This document shows, piece by piece, positions 41,790 through 51,938 of a DNA stretch of 64,000 nt. The DNA comes from QKMZ01 sp012965515 (GTDB lineage: Bacteria; Cyanobacteriota; Vampirovibrionia; Obscuribacterales; Obscuribacteraceae). The stretch spans positions 1-64,000 of the forward strand of contig CALFMP010000007.1 of NCBI GenBank assembly GCA_937879965.1. Direction: 5' to 3'. The translations under genes and the position numbers were made by a program. Numbering within the stretch: the first letter of the stretch is position 1; every line of letters starts with the position of its first letter. The notes beneath the pieces are model-generated. The model had not been told where the DNA came from and did not search any database. It was given only the letters and a program-made list of their open reading frames with translations.

Positions 41790-43649
41790 ATGTACGCGCT
41801 TCGTCAAAAAAATGAAAGCCATTCAGCAAAGTGCCCACAGTTGGCGATTTCAAATACATATATGCAAACCAGTAACAATAATTTTGTGAAAGCTCGGCAA
41901 CGCCTCTCCTTCAGTCTCATGGCTGTAATGGTCGGACTCAGTGCTGATGCCGGTCTTCTCTGTGAGGGTGTTCTAGCCAAGGCGGGTCCACCAAGCCAGA
42001 CCAGGATAAACAGACCCGGACAGATTGCGAAGAGCGAGAAAGTGCCTAAAGCAGATGCCTCGGCAAAAAATTCTCGCGAAGGAATCGCCCATCTTTTAAA
42101 TAGAACCACCTTTGGAATTCGGCCTGGCGATGTAGAACGCGTTCAAACACTGGGTGTAGAGCGCTATCTGCAAGAACAGCTATCGCCAAATTCCATCGCG
42201 CTCCCAGACTCAGTCGTTCGAGTCGCGCAAGTTCCAGCACTCACAGAAACACCTCTCAACCTCTTCCTGAATTTCGGAAAACCGGCTTTAAAAGCACTGG
42301 CAAAAGGAAATGGAGCCGGCAACACCCCTGAAGAAAGAAAGGCACTCGGAAAAGTCGTCAGAGATACTTACGGTAAGGTGTATCAGGATGCCGCCACAGC
42401 TCACATTACGAGAGCAGTCGACAGCCCGCGCCAGTTGCAAGAAGTGATGACTGACTTCTGGTTCAACCACTTTAATGTTTCCAGCGACAAGGGACTGGAT
42501 CACATTTGGACGGGGCAGTATGAAGAATCCGCGATCAGACCACATGCGCTCGGACGCTTTCGGGACTTGCTTGGCGCGACCGCACATCATGCAGCAATGC
42601 TCTTCTATCTAGACAACTGGCAGAACACCTCGGCTGCATTCCAACCTGTTCTCAACAATCCAAAGGCAAAGAGCCGATTTAAAGGCATCAACGAAAATTA
42701 TGCTCGTGAGTTGATGGAATTACATACACTTGGTGTCGACGGTGGGTATTCGCAGAAAGACGTTCAGGAATTGGCACGAGTATTGACCGGTCTTGGCTTG
42801 CAGCCGGGTGGCGGAAATGGCTTTGGCATGAGAAACATCCAACAGCGCAGACAAATGCTCGGACAATTTCAAAACGGATCAAATCAAATCAGCTCATTTC
42901 GGCCGAGGGCAAGGCAGAGAGGAATTCGAAACTATGGTGACGCTGTATCAGCATCCTCGATACCAGGCGATCCCAAAACAGGCTCTTACTTTGATGCAAG
43001 GCGCCACGACAACGGCACAAAAGTGGTGATGGGACACACGATTCAAGGAAGGGGTGAACAAGAGATTGAAGAAGTGCTCGACATTCTCGCTCGCCACCCA
43101 TCTACAGCGCACCATATAAGTTACAAGCTGGCTCAGTATTTCGTCGCCGATAAGCCGCCCGAATCATTGGTGCAAAAGATGGCAGCAACATTTACAAGAA
43201 CGGACGGTCAGATTGCTTCGGTTTTGAGCACGTTGTTCGACAGCGATGAGTTCTGGAGTTCGCAAAATCGCAACAATAAGTTCAAGTCACCGTATCGTTA
43301 TGTAGTATCGAGCCTCAGAGCGACGGATGCCACCGTAAATGATGTCCTGCCAGTTCTCGCGTTTCTCAAACAAGCCGGTCAACCGCTCTATAAATGCCTG
43401 ACTCCGGACGGATACAAGAACACGCAAGAAGCGTGGCTCAATCCGGACAGTTTGATCAATCGCCTAAACTTTGCCACCGCACTTGGTGCCAATCGCCTGC
43501 CCGGAATTAGAATCGGCAATGGTAATAATGGCGATATTACAGATACCCTGGCAATTGTATCGGAGAAAACAGTTAGTGCGATAGAGCAGGCCCAGCCTCA
43601 ATTAAGACAAAGTCTTGTCCTGGGCAGTCCTGAATTTATGATGTACTAA
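41790..43649 (+). CDS. DUF1800 family exported protein
   Basis: This protein of up to 619 residues has a signal-like segment at about 39-65. DUF1800 hallmarks are visible: LLNRTTFGIRPGDVERVQTLG with the typical N-terminal helix-turn, DFWFNHFNVSSDKG, and NENYARELMELHTLGVDGGYS followed by DVQELARVLTGL. The family has no fixed biochemical role but is nearly always next to a DUF1501 gene, as here (28 nt downstream). The ATG at 41862 is an alternative start with a more typical signal peptide; neither has a good ribosome site. Confidence 0.9.
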   Translation: MYALRQKNESHSAKCPQLAISNTYMQTSNNNFVKARQRLSFSLMAVMVGLSADAGLLCEGVLAKAGPPSQTRINRPGQIAKSEKVPKADASAKNSREGIAHLLNRTTFGIRPGDVERVQTLGVERYLQEQLSPNSIALPDSVVRVAQVPALTETPLNLFLNFGKPALKALAKGNGAGNTPEERKALGKVVRDTYGKVYQDAATAHITRAVDSPRQLQEVMTDFWFNHFNVSSDKGLDHIWTGQYEESAIRPHALGRFRDLLGATAHHAAMLFYLDNWQNTSAAFQPVLNNPKAKSRFKGINENYARELMELHTLGVDGGYSQKDVQELARVLTGLGLQPGGGNGFGMRNIQQRRQMLGQFQNGSNQISSFRPRARQRGIRNYGDAVSASSIPGDPKTGSYFDARRHDNGTKVVMGHTIQGRGEQEIEEVLDILARHPSTAHHISYKLAQYFVADKPPESLVQKMAATFTRTDGQIASVLSTLFDSDEFWSSQNRNNKFKSPYRYVVSSLRATDATVNDVLPVLAFLKQAGQPLYKCLTPDGYKNTQEAWLNPDSLINRLNFATALGANRLPGIRIGNGNNGDITDTLAIVSEKTVSAIEQAQPQLRQSLVLGSPEFMMY

Positions 43650-43677
43650 AAACTATTCGACAAGAGATGGTAGTGAA

Positions 43678-44925
43678 ATGAATAGAAGAGACTTTCTGAA
43701 ATCCGCCGGACTGGCAACAGCATCGTTGTTTATGCCACAGGTGAGCGTTTGGGCGAAAACCGCTAACAGCGCGACTGAACCGGCAGGTCCCACCAACAAA
43801 TTGGTGGTTGTTTTCTTGCGAGGTGCCATAGACGGACTGAGCGTAGTCGTTCCTTATTCTGATCCCAACTACTACAAAGTCAGAAACAACATTGCCATCC
43901 CTCCGCCCGGAAACGAACTGGGAGTACTGGATCTCGACGGGCACTTCGGATTGCATCCTGCTCTCGCGCCGCTCCTGCCACTCTGGAAAAACAACACTCT
44001 GTCATTCGTTCTAAACACCGGCTCGCCCGACCCAACTCGCTCCCATTTCGACGCACAAGACTACATGGAGAGCGGATGCCCTGGCAGGAAATCAACCAGC
44101 ACCGGCTGGCTGAACAGACTTCTGGCTCAATTGCCGGACAACCATTCGCCGGTGAGGGCACTCAACATCGGTTCCACAACTCCACGCATTTTGCAGGGTC
44201 CAGTAGCATCAGCCACATTTAAGGCCGATCTCAAAAGACGCCGCACTCCGATAGACAACGAGATCATCGCAGCCAGTTTCGAGCGCATGTACGAAGGCCG
44301 CGGAGATAGTTTAGAGCGAGCCTTCCAGGATGGCATGGAAGCCCGCACCACCATCAACGAAAAACTCAGCGGCGAGCAAATGCAGGCTAATGGCGGTGCG
44401 ATTCAAGCCGCGAGATTCGGAGCGTTCGGAAGACAACTTGGTAAATTGATGAGCGAAGAACCAAAGGTTCAGGTCGCATTTGTAGATTTAGGCGGGTTTG
44501 ACACACACGTTAATCAAGGGAATGGAAAAGGTCAGCTTGCAAATCACTTGCAAGTTCTTGGTCGTGGTCTAAGTGACCTTGCCGCTGCCCTCGGAGATAC
44601 ATATCAACGAACCACAATTCTAGTAATGTCGGAGTTCGGCAGGACCGTTCGCGAAAACGGCAACAACGGTACCGACCATGGACATGGCAACTTCATCTGG
44701 GCTCTCGGAGGCGCAGTGAAAGGCGGCCAACTTCTGGGAAATTGGGATGGTATCTCGGGCCGCTCCCTGTATGAGGGTCGAGATTTGCCTGTACACACAG
44801 ACTTTCGATCGGTAGTTTCATCGGTCGCCGGCAACCATTTACAGCTGTCTTCGCGCCAGCTTCAGGCAGTTTTTCCCGAATTCACACAAAACACCACGTC
44901 TATCTCGGGACTTCTAAAGGGGTAG
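43678..44925 (+). CDS. DUF1501 family exported protein with Tat signal
   Basis: This 415-residue protein has a twin-arginine signal (MNRRDFLKSAGLATASLFMP), so it is probably exported folded. The body shows DUF1501 (sulfatase/alkaline-phosphatase-like fold) motifs: LVVVFLRGAIDGLSVVVPY, HFDAQDYMESG, VDLGGFDTHVNQG, MSEFGRTV and a NGTDHGHGN metal-type His cluster. It forms the conserved pair with the DUF1800 protein. Substrate is unknown. The ribosome site before the ATG is weak (gagatgg). Confidence 0.92.
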   Translation: MNRRDFLKSAGLATASLFMPQVSVWAKTANSATEPAGPTNKLVVVFLRGAIDGLSVVVPYSDPNYYKVRNNIAIPPPGNELGVLDLDGHFGLHPALAPLLPLWKNNTLSFVLNTGSPDPTRSHFDAQDYMESGCPGRKSTSTGWLNRLLAQLPDNHSPVRALNIGSTTPRILQGPVASATFKADLKRRRTPIDNEIIAASFERMYEGRGDSLERAFQDGMEARTTINEKLSGEQMQANGGAIQAARFGAFGRQLGKLMSEEPKVQVAFVDLGGFDTHVNQGNGKGQLANHLQVLGRGLSDLAAALGDTYQRTTILVMSEFGRTVRENGNNGTDHGHGNFIWALGGAVKGGQLLGNWDGISGRSLYEGRDLPVHTDFRSVVSSVAGNHLQLSSRQLQAVFPEFTQNTTSISGLLKG

Positions 44926-45078
44926 CGATGATGTCAGAAATGCTGGGCGTCACGCGGTAAAAAACGAACAAAGTAGAATCATCATTTGTGGGTAGATTAA
45001 TAACCCATTTGGGTGCTTTGTGCCGAGCGAATCATGAGTTACGATAGATAGTCTCCTGATTCTTTCGAAGTGGTTCCT

Positions 45079-46176
45079 ATGAGTAAGAAACACCTGGCAA
45101 TTCTACTAATCGAGGATGACCCGACCTTTGCTTCTGCTCTGCAGGCCTTGCTTAAGCGTAAGTCGATATTTACATTCGACTGTGCACATGCCACCACACT
45201 CGAAGACGCAGGTATTCTTTTGAGCCAGAAACAGTTCGATGTAATACTGCTCGATCTGACCTTGCCGGACAGCACAGGGATTGAAACATTGCATGCAGTG
45301 CGCCGCCGAGGTAATGCCTGTCCTGTCATTATCCTGACCGGTCAGGATGAAGAGGACTTGGGCGTTCAAGCAATGAAAGCGGGTGCACAAGACTACCTGA
45401 TTAAGGGCGAGATAGACGGAAGACTGCTTTCACGTGCGATTACTCACGCAATTGAAAGAGCTCGGCTGATTTACGAGAGAGAAGATTTTCTTGCCACTCT
45501 TACTCATGATCTGAAAAATCCATTGATCGGCGCTAACCGAGTAATTGAACTATTAGCCGAGGAGAAAATTGGAAAACTCAATGATGAGCAGATCAATTTG
45601 CTCTTCCATATCAAAAACAGCAATTGGACTCTTTTGACACTGATCGGAAATCTCCTGGAAGTTTACAGATTCGAAAAAGACCTCGCCACGCTGTATTTCG
45701 AGCACACAAACTTGATGCAGATCATCAACAACTGCATGAAGGAGATCGCGCCAATTGCTTCCGACCGCAACATCGAAATCTTGAAAGATATTCCGGAGGA
45801 ATCTGAAGCAGTTGTTCTTGCAGATTCTGATTCACTGACCAGAGTGCTTCGCAATCTTCTGGACAATGCACTCAAATACACGCCGACAGGTGGTCAAGTC
45901 AGAGTGTCTCTTTCGAGTTCGCATGAACGTGTCCTGCTCAAAGTGAGCGATACAGGTCCCGGAATTCCGGAAGAGGATAGAAAGCACTTATTCGAGCGCT
46001 TCTGGAGAGGTCGTGCCAGCCGCAGACACACTCCGGGCACGGGGCTGGGTCTCTATCTTTGCCAGCAGATTGTTACCTTGCACAAAGGCACGATCAGCTG
46101 CGCCTGTCCAGCAGATAAGGGCACCTCGTTCCTCGTGGATCTTCCAAGAGAAGTAGAAGCAGCGGCGCCAATGTAA
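45079..46176 (+). CDS. Response regulator-histidine kinase hybrid (REC-HisKA-HATPase)
   Basis: This 365-residue protein begins with a receiver domain at about 1-120 (LIEDDPTFASALQ, acceptor Asp in DVILLDLTLPDSTG, Thr in ILTGQD, Lys in YLIKGEI). A HisKA dimerisation domain is at about 135-200, with phospho-His in FLATLTHDLKNPL. The HATPase is at about 245-355 (N-box LDNALKYTP, G-boxes DTGPGIPEE and GTGLGLYLCQQ). It has no membrane segment. A REC in front of a kinase lets an upstream kinase tune its activity. It converges with CheR (46178), ending 1 nt away, and may act with the giant hybrid kinase at 47014. Confidence 0.93.
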   Translation: MSKKHLAILLIEDDPTFASALQALLKRKSIFTFDCAHATTLEDAGILLSQKQFDVILLDLTLPDSTGIETLHAVRRRGNACPVIILTGQDEEDLGVQAMKAGAQDYLIKGEIDGRLLSRAITHAIERARLIYEREDFLATLTHDLKNPLIGANRVIELLAEEKIGKLNDEQINLLFHIKNSNWTLLTLIGNLLEVYRFEKDLATLYFEHTNLMQIINNCMKEIAPIASDRNIEILKDIPEESEAVVLADSDSLTRVLRNLLDNALKYTPTGGQVRVSLSSSHERVLLKVSDTGPGIPEEDRKHLFERFWRGRASRRHTPGTGLGLYLCQQIVTLHKGTISCACPADKGTSFLVDLPREVEAAAPM

Positions 46177-46177
46177 G

Positions 46178-47014
46178 TTACTGAGCCTTTTGGAAAATCC
46201 GAAGTGTTCGATCTAAATCGACAAAATTCTGCCTTGGGGCCATCGATCTAATCGATTCCTTGTCCCCCAGTATCAGGATGCCACCGGGTCTAAGACTGTT
46301 AGCCAAAAGGTTCACCACTTGTTCTTGGAGCGCTCTATTGAAGTAAATGAGAACATTGCGGCAGAGGATCAAATCAAATTCATTGAAAGTGGAGTCAATG
46401 ACAAGATTGTGTTGCGCAAACACCAAATTCCCTCTAAGGTCGGCATTGATGATCGCATTCTCGTCATCTGCAGTGTAATAGTCGGAAAAGTCCGCGGTTC
46501 CTCCTGAAGCAAGGTAAGCGGCGGTGTATGCTCGCATTCTGCGTAGTTGATAGATGCCTTTCTTGGCGATGTGCAATGATCGTTCACTTAAATCGGTCGC
46601 GAATGTGATGATCTTTTTGCCTGGCTGCTCCTCTTTGAAGATTATGGACAAAGAGTATGCTTCTTCTCCGGTGGAACAGCCGGCGCTCCAGACTTTTGCA
46701 AGCTGGGTCTCAGAAAGCATCGGAATCACAGATTCACGAATCTCCTTAAAAACCGCTGGATCGCGAAACATCCTGGTTGTGGGCAGCGACATAGAGTCAA
46801 CGAAGCTTTCCAGCTCTCTCTCATTAGCGAGAAGGCTGCGCACCATTTCGTCTATAGAATCAAAATTATTCTTGCGAGCGAAGGCAGTTATGCGCCGTGA
46901 TAAAAAAGTCTGGCTGTAATTTCTGTAGTCCAGGCCCAGACGCCTATAAACCTCTTGCAACAGCTCGACTACCAGTGGCTCATTGCCTGGGGAATGTGCG
47001 AAGAGAGCGTCCAT
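46178..47014 (-). CDS. cheR: CheR-type protein-glutamate methyltransferase
   Basis: This 278-residue SAM-dependent methyltransferase has an N-terminal helical part (VYRRLGLDYRNYSQTFLSRR), the substrate-side TTRMFRDP, the SAM-binding motif VWSAGCSTGEEAYSL, and FDLILCRNVLIYF with a late GGILILGDKES. In chemotaxis CheR methylates receptors; no receptor, CheA, CheW or CheB gene is present in the window. The start codon overlaps the stop of the hybrid kinase gene as TGATG, so the two are translationally coupled, suggesting a joint non-chemotactic signalling role. Confidence 0.93.
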   Translation of the reverse strand: MDALFAHSPGNEPLVVELLQEVYRRLGLDYRNYSQTFLSRRITAFARKNNFDSIDEMVRSLLANERELESFVDSMSLPTTRMFRDPAVFKEIRESVIPMLSETQLAKVWSAGCSTGEEAYSLSIIFKEEQPGKKIITFATDLSERSLHIAKKGIYQLRRMRAYTAAYLASGGTADFSDYYTADDENAIINADLRGNLVFAQHNLVIDSTFNEFDLILCRNVLIYFNRALQEQVVNLLANSLRPGGILILGDKESIRSMAPRQNFVDLDRTLRIFQKAQ

Positions 47015-50000
47015 CAGCCTTTATAAAGCCAAACTCTTAGAAGCGAAATCAATTGGCTTCTATCAACGGGTTTGGTGATGTAATCAGAAGCGCCGCTTTC
47101 CAAACACTTCATACGATCGCCCTGCATTGCTTTTGCGGTCACAGCGATTATAGGAAGAGATCCAAATTCTGGTTGCGCTCTTATGGCTCTCATTGCCTCA
47201 TAACCATCCATCTCCGGCATCATAATATCCATAAGGACAACTTCAACATCTTTATTCATAGCGAGTTTGTCGAGAGCGTCACGGCCATTTTCGGCTGTAA
47301 CTATGCTCATCTGATACTTCTTCAGGACTGATGTAAGTGCTTCGACGTTACGCGGATCATCGTCCACGATCAAAAGTTTCCGCCCCATCAAAGTGCTATC
47401 GTCCTGTCGAACTTTGGTTACCAGTTGCTGTTTTGCTACCGGTAGCTTTGTCTCGACACGATGCAAGAAAAGTCCGACTTCGCTGAGCAGGCGCTCCGGC
47501 GAATCAATGTCTTTTACGATGTTGATACGGCCGAGAGCTTCCAGCTCTGCCTTTTCGCCTTCCGACAAACCATGGTTGCTAAAGACAAGCAGCGGATGAC
47601 TGTAATTGTTGGAGAAGAACTTCTTCGCCAAAGTCAAACCGTCCATGTCGCTCAAATTCATGTTGATGATTGAACAATCAAATGGTTTTTTGCTCCAAAG
47701 TTCAACGGCACCTTCACCGTGTTCAACCGATTCGATACTAAAGTCACCGTTCTCCAGCAGCTCTACCAGACTCTTTCGCAGTGCCGCATCAGATTCAGCA
47801 ATTAGCACAGCCCCGGTTTGTTTGTCGAAGAAAGTGCCGATTTTCTCGATTGCGTCATTGAGAGTCGAGAGAGTAACCGGCTTTTCCAGATATCCGATTG
47901 CCCCCAAACTCATGCCACGATTGTGTTCGCTGGAAGCTGAAATAATGTGCACCGGAATGTGACGCGTCTCGCTGCTGTTCTTCAATTGATCGAGAACGAC
48001 CCAGCCTTCGATATCGGGCAGCTTCAAATCAAGCGTGATGGCATCAGGCAGTAAGCGACGAGCCAGAATCAAACCTTCTTTGCCCCGCAAAGAAACAACG
48101 GCTTTGAACTTATTTTTGCGAGCCAAGTCCATGAGCATTGTTGCAAACGCTTTATCGTCTTCAATAATGAGAATGACGCGATCGCCTTCATTGATGTTTA
48201 GGCGGTCGTCAGGCACATCCGCATAGAGAAACGCATCATCGTCCTTGGAATCTTTAATCGTCTCAGCGGTGACAGCTGGAGCGGTATTAGTCACGCTTCT
48301 GCGACGCGGCTCAACCTTTCCCTTGTATGCAACAGGCAAATGCAGTGTAAAGGTGCTGCCTTTACCTAATTCACTGACAACCTCTACCCATCCACCCAAT
48401 AGAGCAGACAGCTCACGGCAAATTGATAAGCCCAGTCCCGTGCCACCGAATTTCCTGGTGGAAGATGAATCCGCCTGATGAAATGCTTCAAACACCAAAG
48501 CTTGTTGCTCTGGGGCAATTCCAATTCCAGTATCAGCAATCGCAAAAGAAACGAAATCTTCTTCCTTCCCATTTCCTTCGGACGATTTATCCGAACTGAT
48601 TGAAAGAGATACTTTGCCCTTCTCAGTGAATTTGAATGCATTACTGAGGAGGTTGTTCAGCAACTGTTGCAACCGTCGCTCATCGGTACGCATCAACTTT
48701 GGGGTATTGGGCGCGAGATTCAAATCGAATTGAATCTTCTTGCCCTCCGCCACTTTTCTGAAGCTTCTCTCGATATCGAGAATGACGTCAGCCAACTCAA
48801 CATTCTTTATATCGGGATTGACACGACCAGCTTCGATTTTCGACAAATCAAGAATATCGTCGATCAGTGTCAGCAGTGTCTTTCCTGCCATATTGATGTT
48901 CTTAGCGAAGTCAATTTGAGATTCGCTGAGATTGCCTTCTTCGTTGTCTGAAAGTAGTTCTGAAAAAATCAGCAACGAATTGAGAGGAGTGCGCAAGTCG
49001 TGCGACATGTTGGCAAGAAACTCGGACTTGTATTTCGACGAAACAGCCAGTTGATGTGCCTTGTCTTCCAGGCTCTGGCGCATTCCCTCCAGTTCAATGT
49101 TCTTCTCGAATACAAGAGCATTCTGCTCTTCAAGTGCATCGGCCTTCTGCAGCAATTCATCATTTACATGACGCAGCTCTTCCTGCTGTGTCTCGAGTTC
49201 TTCCGCTTGAGCTTCCAGTTCTTCTTGCTGCAATCGAAGCTCTTCATTAAGCTGCCTGGATTCATCGAGCAGTCTGTCTGTCACTAACGCGGCACTAATT
49301 GAGCTGAAGACAACGCCAAGTAAATCGCAAAGTTCTTCCAGCAATAAAATTGAGCGGTGAGAAAACTTCTTCTCCGAAGCGACTTCCAAAACCCCCTTGG
49401 TCTCGCCTTCGAACAAAATCGGATAAATCAGTACATCAGCTGCGCTCGAGGTTGAGAGCGCAGATTTGATCTTAAATGACTCAGTGGCAATCCCCTGCAG
49501 ATGCACCGCGTTCTTGTCGACGGCGCATTGCCCAATCGAGCCATCGCCAAACTTCACTGTCAAAGGAATTCCGCTATTGTTCTCACAAGCAAAAGTACTG
49601 ATTAGAAAAAGCGTCTCGTCCTTTCGCTCACTGTCTACGCAATACAAAGCAGCTTGCCTTGCCTCTACTTGCGGTGCCAAAGAGTTGAGTACGATGCTGC
49701 CGGCTTTTTCAAAGTTCCGCTGCCCCTGCAGCAGCAAACCAAAGTTGTTGATGCTTTTCTTTATCCAATTCTTGTCGGTTTGCTCAATATTGAATTCTTC
49801 AACCTGAGCGGTCATTGCATCAAACGCTGCGGCCAAAGCACCTAATTCATCATTGCTCTTCAGGTTGATACGGTGCTCAAAATGCCCATCACCGATCTGT
49901 TTTGTGCCTTCGAGCAAAGCGCTTATTGCTTTGTTCATCGACATGACCACAAATGCAGAGATTGCCCCTAAGACACCAACCAATACAGCGGTTATCAGGA

Positions 50001-50553
50001 ACGTGGCTTGCTGACTCGATTCGACACTTTTCAAAGCATCCTGAGTGCGCACTTTCAGCAGGCCTTGCTCTTCATCCTTCATTTCCGATATGAGAGTTTT
50101 CAGCTTGCCGGCATACTGGCTATCAAAAGACTTCTCTAGAGTCGACTGCCATGAGGGACTCCCGATGGCTCCGGAATGACTTAGTAAGCTATTCCATTCT
50201 TCCAGCCTAGAGTCGTATACAGATTTAAATTGAACCAGCCGCTCGGCTTGTTTCGGGTTGTCAGAGGTAAGATTCTTCAACTCCTCATAGGTGGCATAAA
50301 TCTCGGATTTCTTCTGGTCAAACGCCGAATTCATCCGGTCTTTGCGCGTTACAAGCACACCTCTGACCGAAGTTTCTGCCTCCTTAATCAACATGTAGAG
50401 GCGATCCAGTCGACCAATTACGACTTGTGTGTGCTCAACCCAGTACCTGGTCTCGTTGACCTTTTCGGTATTCCCATGTGACACCCAGGCGCTGACTACG
50501 ATCGCCAGCACTGCCAATAGAAAAACAAGGGTGATTCGTGTTGTGAGCTTCAT
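47014..50553 (-). CDS. Giant hybrid sensor histidine kinase (CHASE3-like, HAMP, GAF, HisKA, HATPase, three REC)
   Basis: This protein of about 1179 residues has TM1 (about 5-25), a helical extracytoplasmic CHASE3-like sensor (about 30-185) and TM2 (about 187-207). These are followed by HAMP, GAF (about 285-425) and a coiled coil rich in Glu/Gln (about 435-515). HisKA carries phospho-His in FLANMSHDLRTPLNSL, and HATPase has DTGIGIAPEQ and GGTGLGLSICRELS. Three receivers follow: REC1 (ITLDLKLPDIEG), REC2 (IINMNLSDMDG, acceptor Asp replaced by Asn) and REC3 (VLMDIMMPEMDG with AVTAKA and YITKPVD). The start is set at the ATG of MKLTTRI; TTG 15 codons upstream is possible. It is coupled to cheR. 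CheR-hybrid kinase pairs are known in non-chemotactic sensing. Confidence 0.92.
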   Translation of the reverse strand: MKLTTRITLVFLLAVLAIVVSAWVSHGNTEKVNETRYWVEHTQVVIGRLDRLYMLIKEAETSVRGVLVTRKDRMNSAFDQKKSEIYATYEELKNLTSDNPKQAERLVQFKSVYDSRLEEWNSLLSHSGAIGSPSWQSTLEKSFDSQYAGKLKTLISEMKDEEQGLLKVRTQDALKSVESSQQATFLITAVLVGVLGAISAFVVMSMNKAISALLEGTKQIGDGHFEHRINLKSNDELGALAAAFDAMTAQVEEFNIEQTDKNWIKKSINNFGLLLQGQRNFEKAGSIVLNSLAPQVEARQAALYCVDSERKDETLFLISTFACENNSGIPLTVKFGDGSIGQCAVDKNAVHLQGIATESFKIKSALSTSSAADVLIYPILFEGETKGVLEVASEKKFSHRSILLLEELCDLLGVVFSSISAALVTDRLLDESRQLNEELRLQQEELEAQAEELETQQEELRHVNDELLQKADALEEQNALVFEKNIELEGMRQSLEDKAHQLAVSSKYKSEFLANMSHDLRTPLNSLLIFSELLSDNEEGNLSESQIDFAKNINMAGKTLLTLIDDILDLSKIEAGRVNPDIKNVELADVILDIERSFRKVAEGKKIQFDLNLAPNTPKLMRTDERRLQQLLNNLLSNAFKFTEKGKVSLSISSDKSSEGNGKEEDFVSFAIADTGIGIAPEQQALVFEAFHQADSSSTRKFGGTGLGLSICRELSALLGGWVEVVSELGKGSTFTLHLPVAYKGKVEPRRRSVTNTAPAVTAETIKDSKDDDAFLYADVPDDRLNINEGDRVILIIEDDKAFATMLMDLARKNKFKAVVSLRGKEGLILARRLLPDAITLDLKLPDIEGWVVLDQLKNSSETRHIPVHIISASSEHNRGMSLGAIGYLEKPVTLSTLNDAIEKIGTFFDKQTGAVLIAESDAALRKSLVELLENGDFSIESVEHGEGAVELWSKKPFDCSIINMNLSDMDGLTLAKKFFSNNYSHPLLVFSNHGLSEGEKAELEALGRINIVKDIDSPERLLSEVGLFLHRVETKLPVAKQQLVTKVRQDDSTLMGRKLLIVDDDPRNVEALTSVLKKYQMSIVTAENGRDALDKLAMNKDVEVVLMDIMMPEMDGYEAMRAIRAQPEFGSLPIIAVTAKAMQGDRMKCLESGASDYITKPVDRSQLISLLRVWLYKG

Positions 50554-50861
50554 GCCCGCACGGTTACCGTCACAGTGTTTATTGTACCTATTGGACAAGT
50601 CTCTTGTGTCCCGAAAGTAGTCATTAGGTTCAAATTCGGATAACTAATGTCATCCACCTAACCATACCGCGGTAGTGACAGTCCCCCTGTCCAAAACGTC
50701 AGAGTGTTGAAACACCCGATTGGTTCCATACCGAACAACAATCTGGAAAAAATTTCAGAAGAAAAAATTGATATCGCAGTTTCTGCGCAACAGGCATTGA
50801 TACTAACAGTAGTGGCAGATATTGCTGCAAAAGATCGCCTTACCACAAAAAAAGTTCGACA

Positions 50862-51788
50862 CTATTCGATTCCGTCGCGCTTAACCACTTCCTCCCACGG
50901 CAAATCAAGGCGATTGGAAATACTATCGGCAGCCGGTTTCCAATTACTGTCCATCCACCCTTCAAAGAGCGTCTTAGAGATTGCCTGTCGACTAATTCCA
51001 AAATTTGCGATCAAGATTTGAGCGTAGACTTTCGTGGGACCATACCAGGTAAAACGCGAGACAAACTCGCGATAGTTGTAGAACTCCCCCTCTTTCCATT
51101 CACCGACAACCATGTCTTCTTCAACGACACCGGGCTTGAGCACACGGGTGGAATCATGAAGAATCTGCGAAACGAATTTCGAGCCAGTCAGTCCTTCGCC
51201 TTGGAATTTTGCCAGAGGAAGAGTTGGAACTCCGCGAAGAATGCCGGTCTCCTGGGTCTGTTTCTTGATTGCAGCAACTGAGCTCGCTTCAATCTTGGTC
51301 GTATTGATGACGGACTGCGTGACCGGAACCTCTTCAACAGGGAAGAAAATTACGGTCGGCAGAAGTTTCACTCTGTCTCTAACTTTGTCAAAGTGGAGCA
51401 CCACGGTGCCTACATTGCCGACTCGATATTGCGGCAAGTGCGTCTTTATCTCCGGTGCCGTGACAGACCAAACATTTCTTAGATTGCCTCCCCAACGACC
51501 GATGAGATAGGTTGGATAGCTTGAAACTTCTGCGCCGGCAACCAACGGACGCGGATCAAGTTTCGGTTTCTGCTTGCGCAGAATAATCTCGGGTATCTCA
51601 TTGCTCTGAACGATTTGCTCTATTCGGCCTTGAATAAGCATCTTGGGTTTTGCATTTTCTTCTGCCGACGCGGCTGCCGGCAAGCACAGAAAAGCGCTCA
51701 ACAAGCTGGCTTTGACTAGGTGAACGGCTTTTACTTTAGAGCTCCTGCTCGCGCTGACTTCTCGCAAAATAAATCGACGTCTGCACAA
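50862..51788 (-). CDS. Exported hypothetical protein
   Basis: This protein of about 308 residues has a signal peptide (AVHLVKASLLSAFLCLPAAASA, ending near residue 42). The mature part has YPTYLIGRWGGNLRNVW and a beta-rich middle (VGTVVLHFDKVRDRVKLLPT), and ends with a helical tail. No family was recognised. There is no ATG before the signal peptide; TTG at 51788 is the apparent start, so the N-terminus is uncertain. The LIGRWGG phrase recalls LIGKWNG of the exported protein at 2840, a weak similarity. Confidence 0.65.
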   Translation of the reverse strand: MCRRRFILREVSASRSSKVKAVHLVKASLLSAFLCLPAAASAEENAKPKMLIQGRIEQIVQSNEIPEIILRKQKPKLDPRPLVAGAEVSSYPTYLIGRWGGNLRNVWSVTAPEIKTHLPQYRVGNVGTVVLHFDKVRDRVKLLPTVIFFPVEEVPVTQSVINTTKIEASSVAAIKKQTQETGILRGVPTLPLAKFQGEGLTGSKFVSQILHDSTRVLKPGVVEEDMVVGEWKEGEFYNYREFVSRFTWYGPTKVYAQILIANFGISRQAISKTLFEGWMDSNWKPAADSISNRLDLPWEEVVKRDGIE

Positions 51789-51875
51789 GTCTTCACTACT
51801 GATTTCACTACGAGTATCTTAGCCTTTCTGGGCGAGGGACAAGCAGCAAGCGTCTCACCATTCAAGATAGAACAG

Positions 51876-51903
51876 AGAAGCCACCATTTTCACGGTGGCT
51901 TCT
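51876..51903. terminator. Strong hairpin, possible bidirectional terminator or processing site
   Basis: A perfect 10-bp stem, AGAAGCCACC and GGTGGCTTCT around attttcac, lies after the stop of the minus-strand gene 51939 and before the minus-strand gene ending at 50862. Neither side has a strong U-run, so termination may be weak. Confidence 0.5.
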
Positions 51904-51938
51904 GCTGGGCTTTCTATAGCTCCCCTCAACAGATTTGA

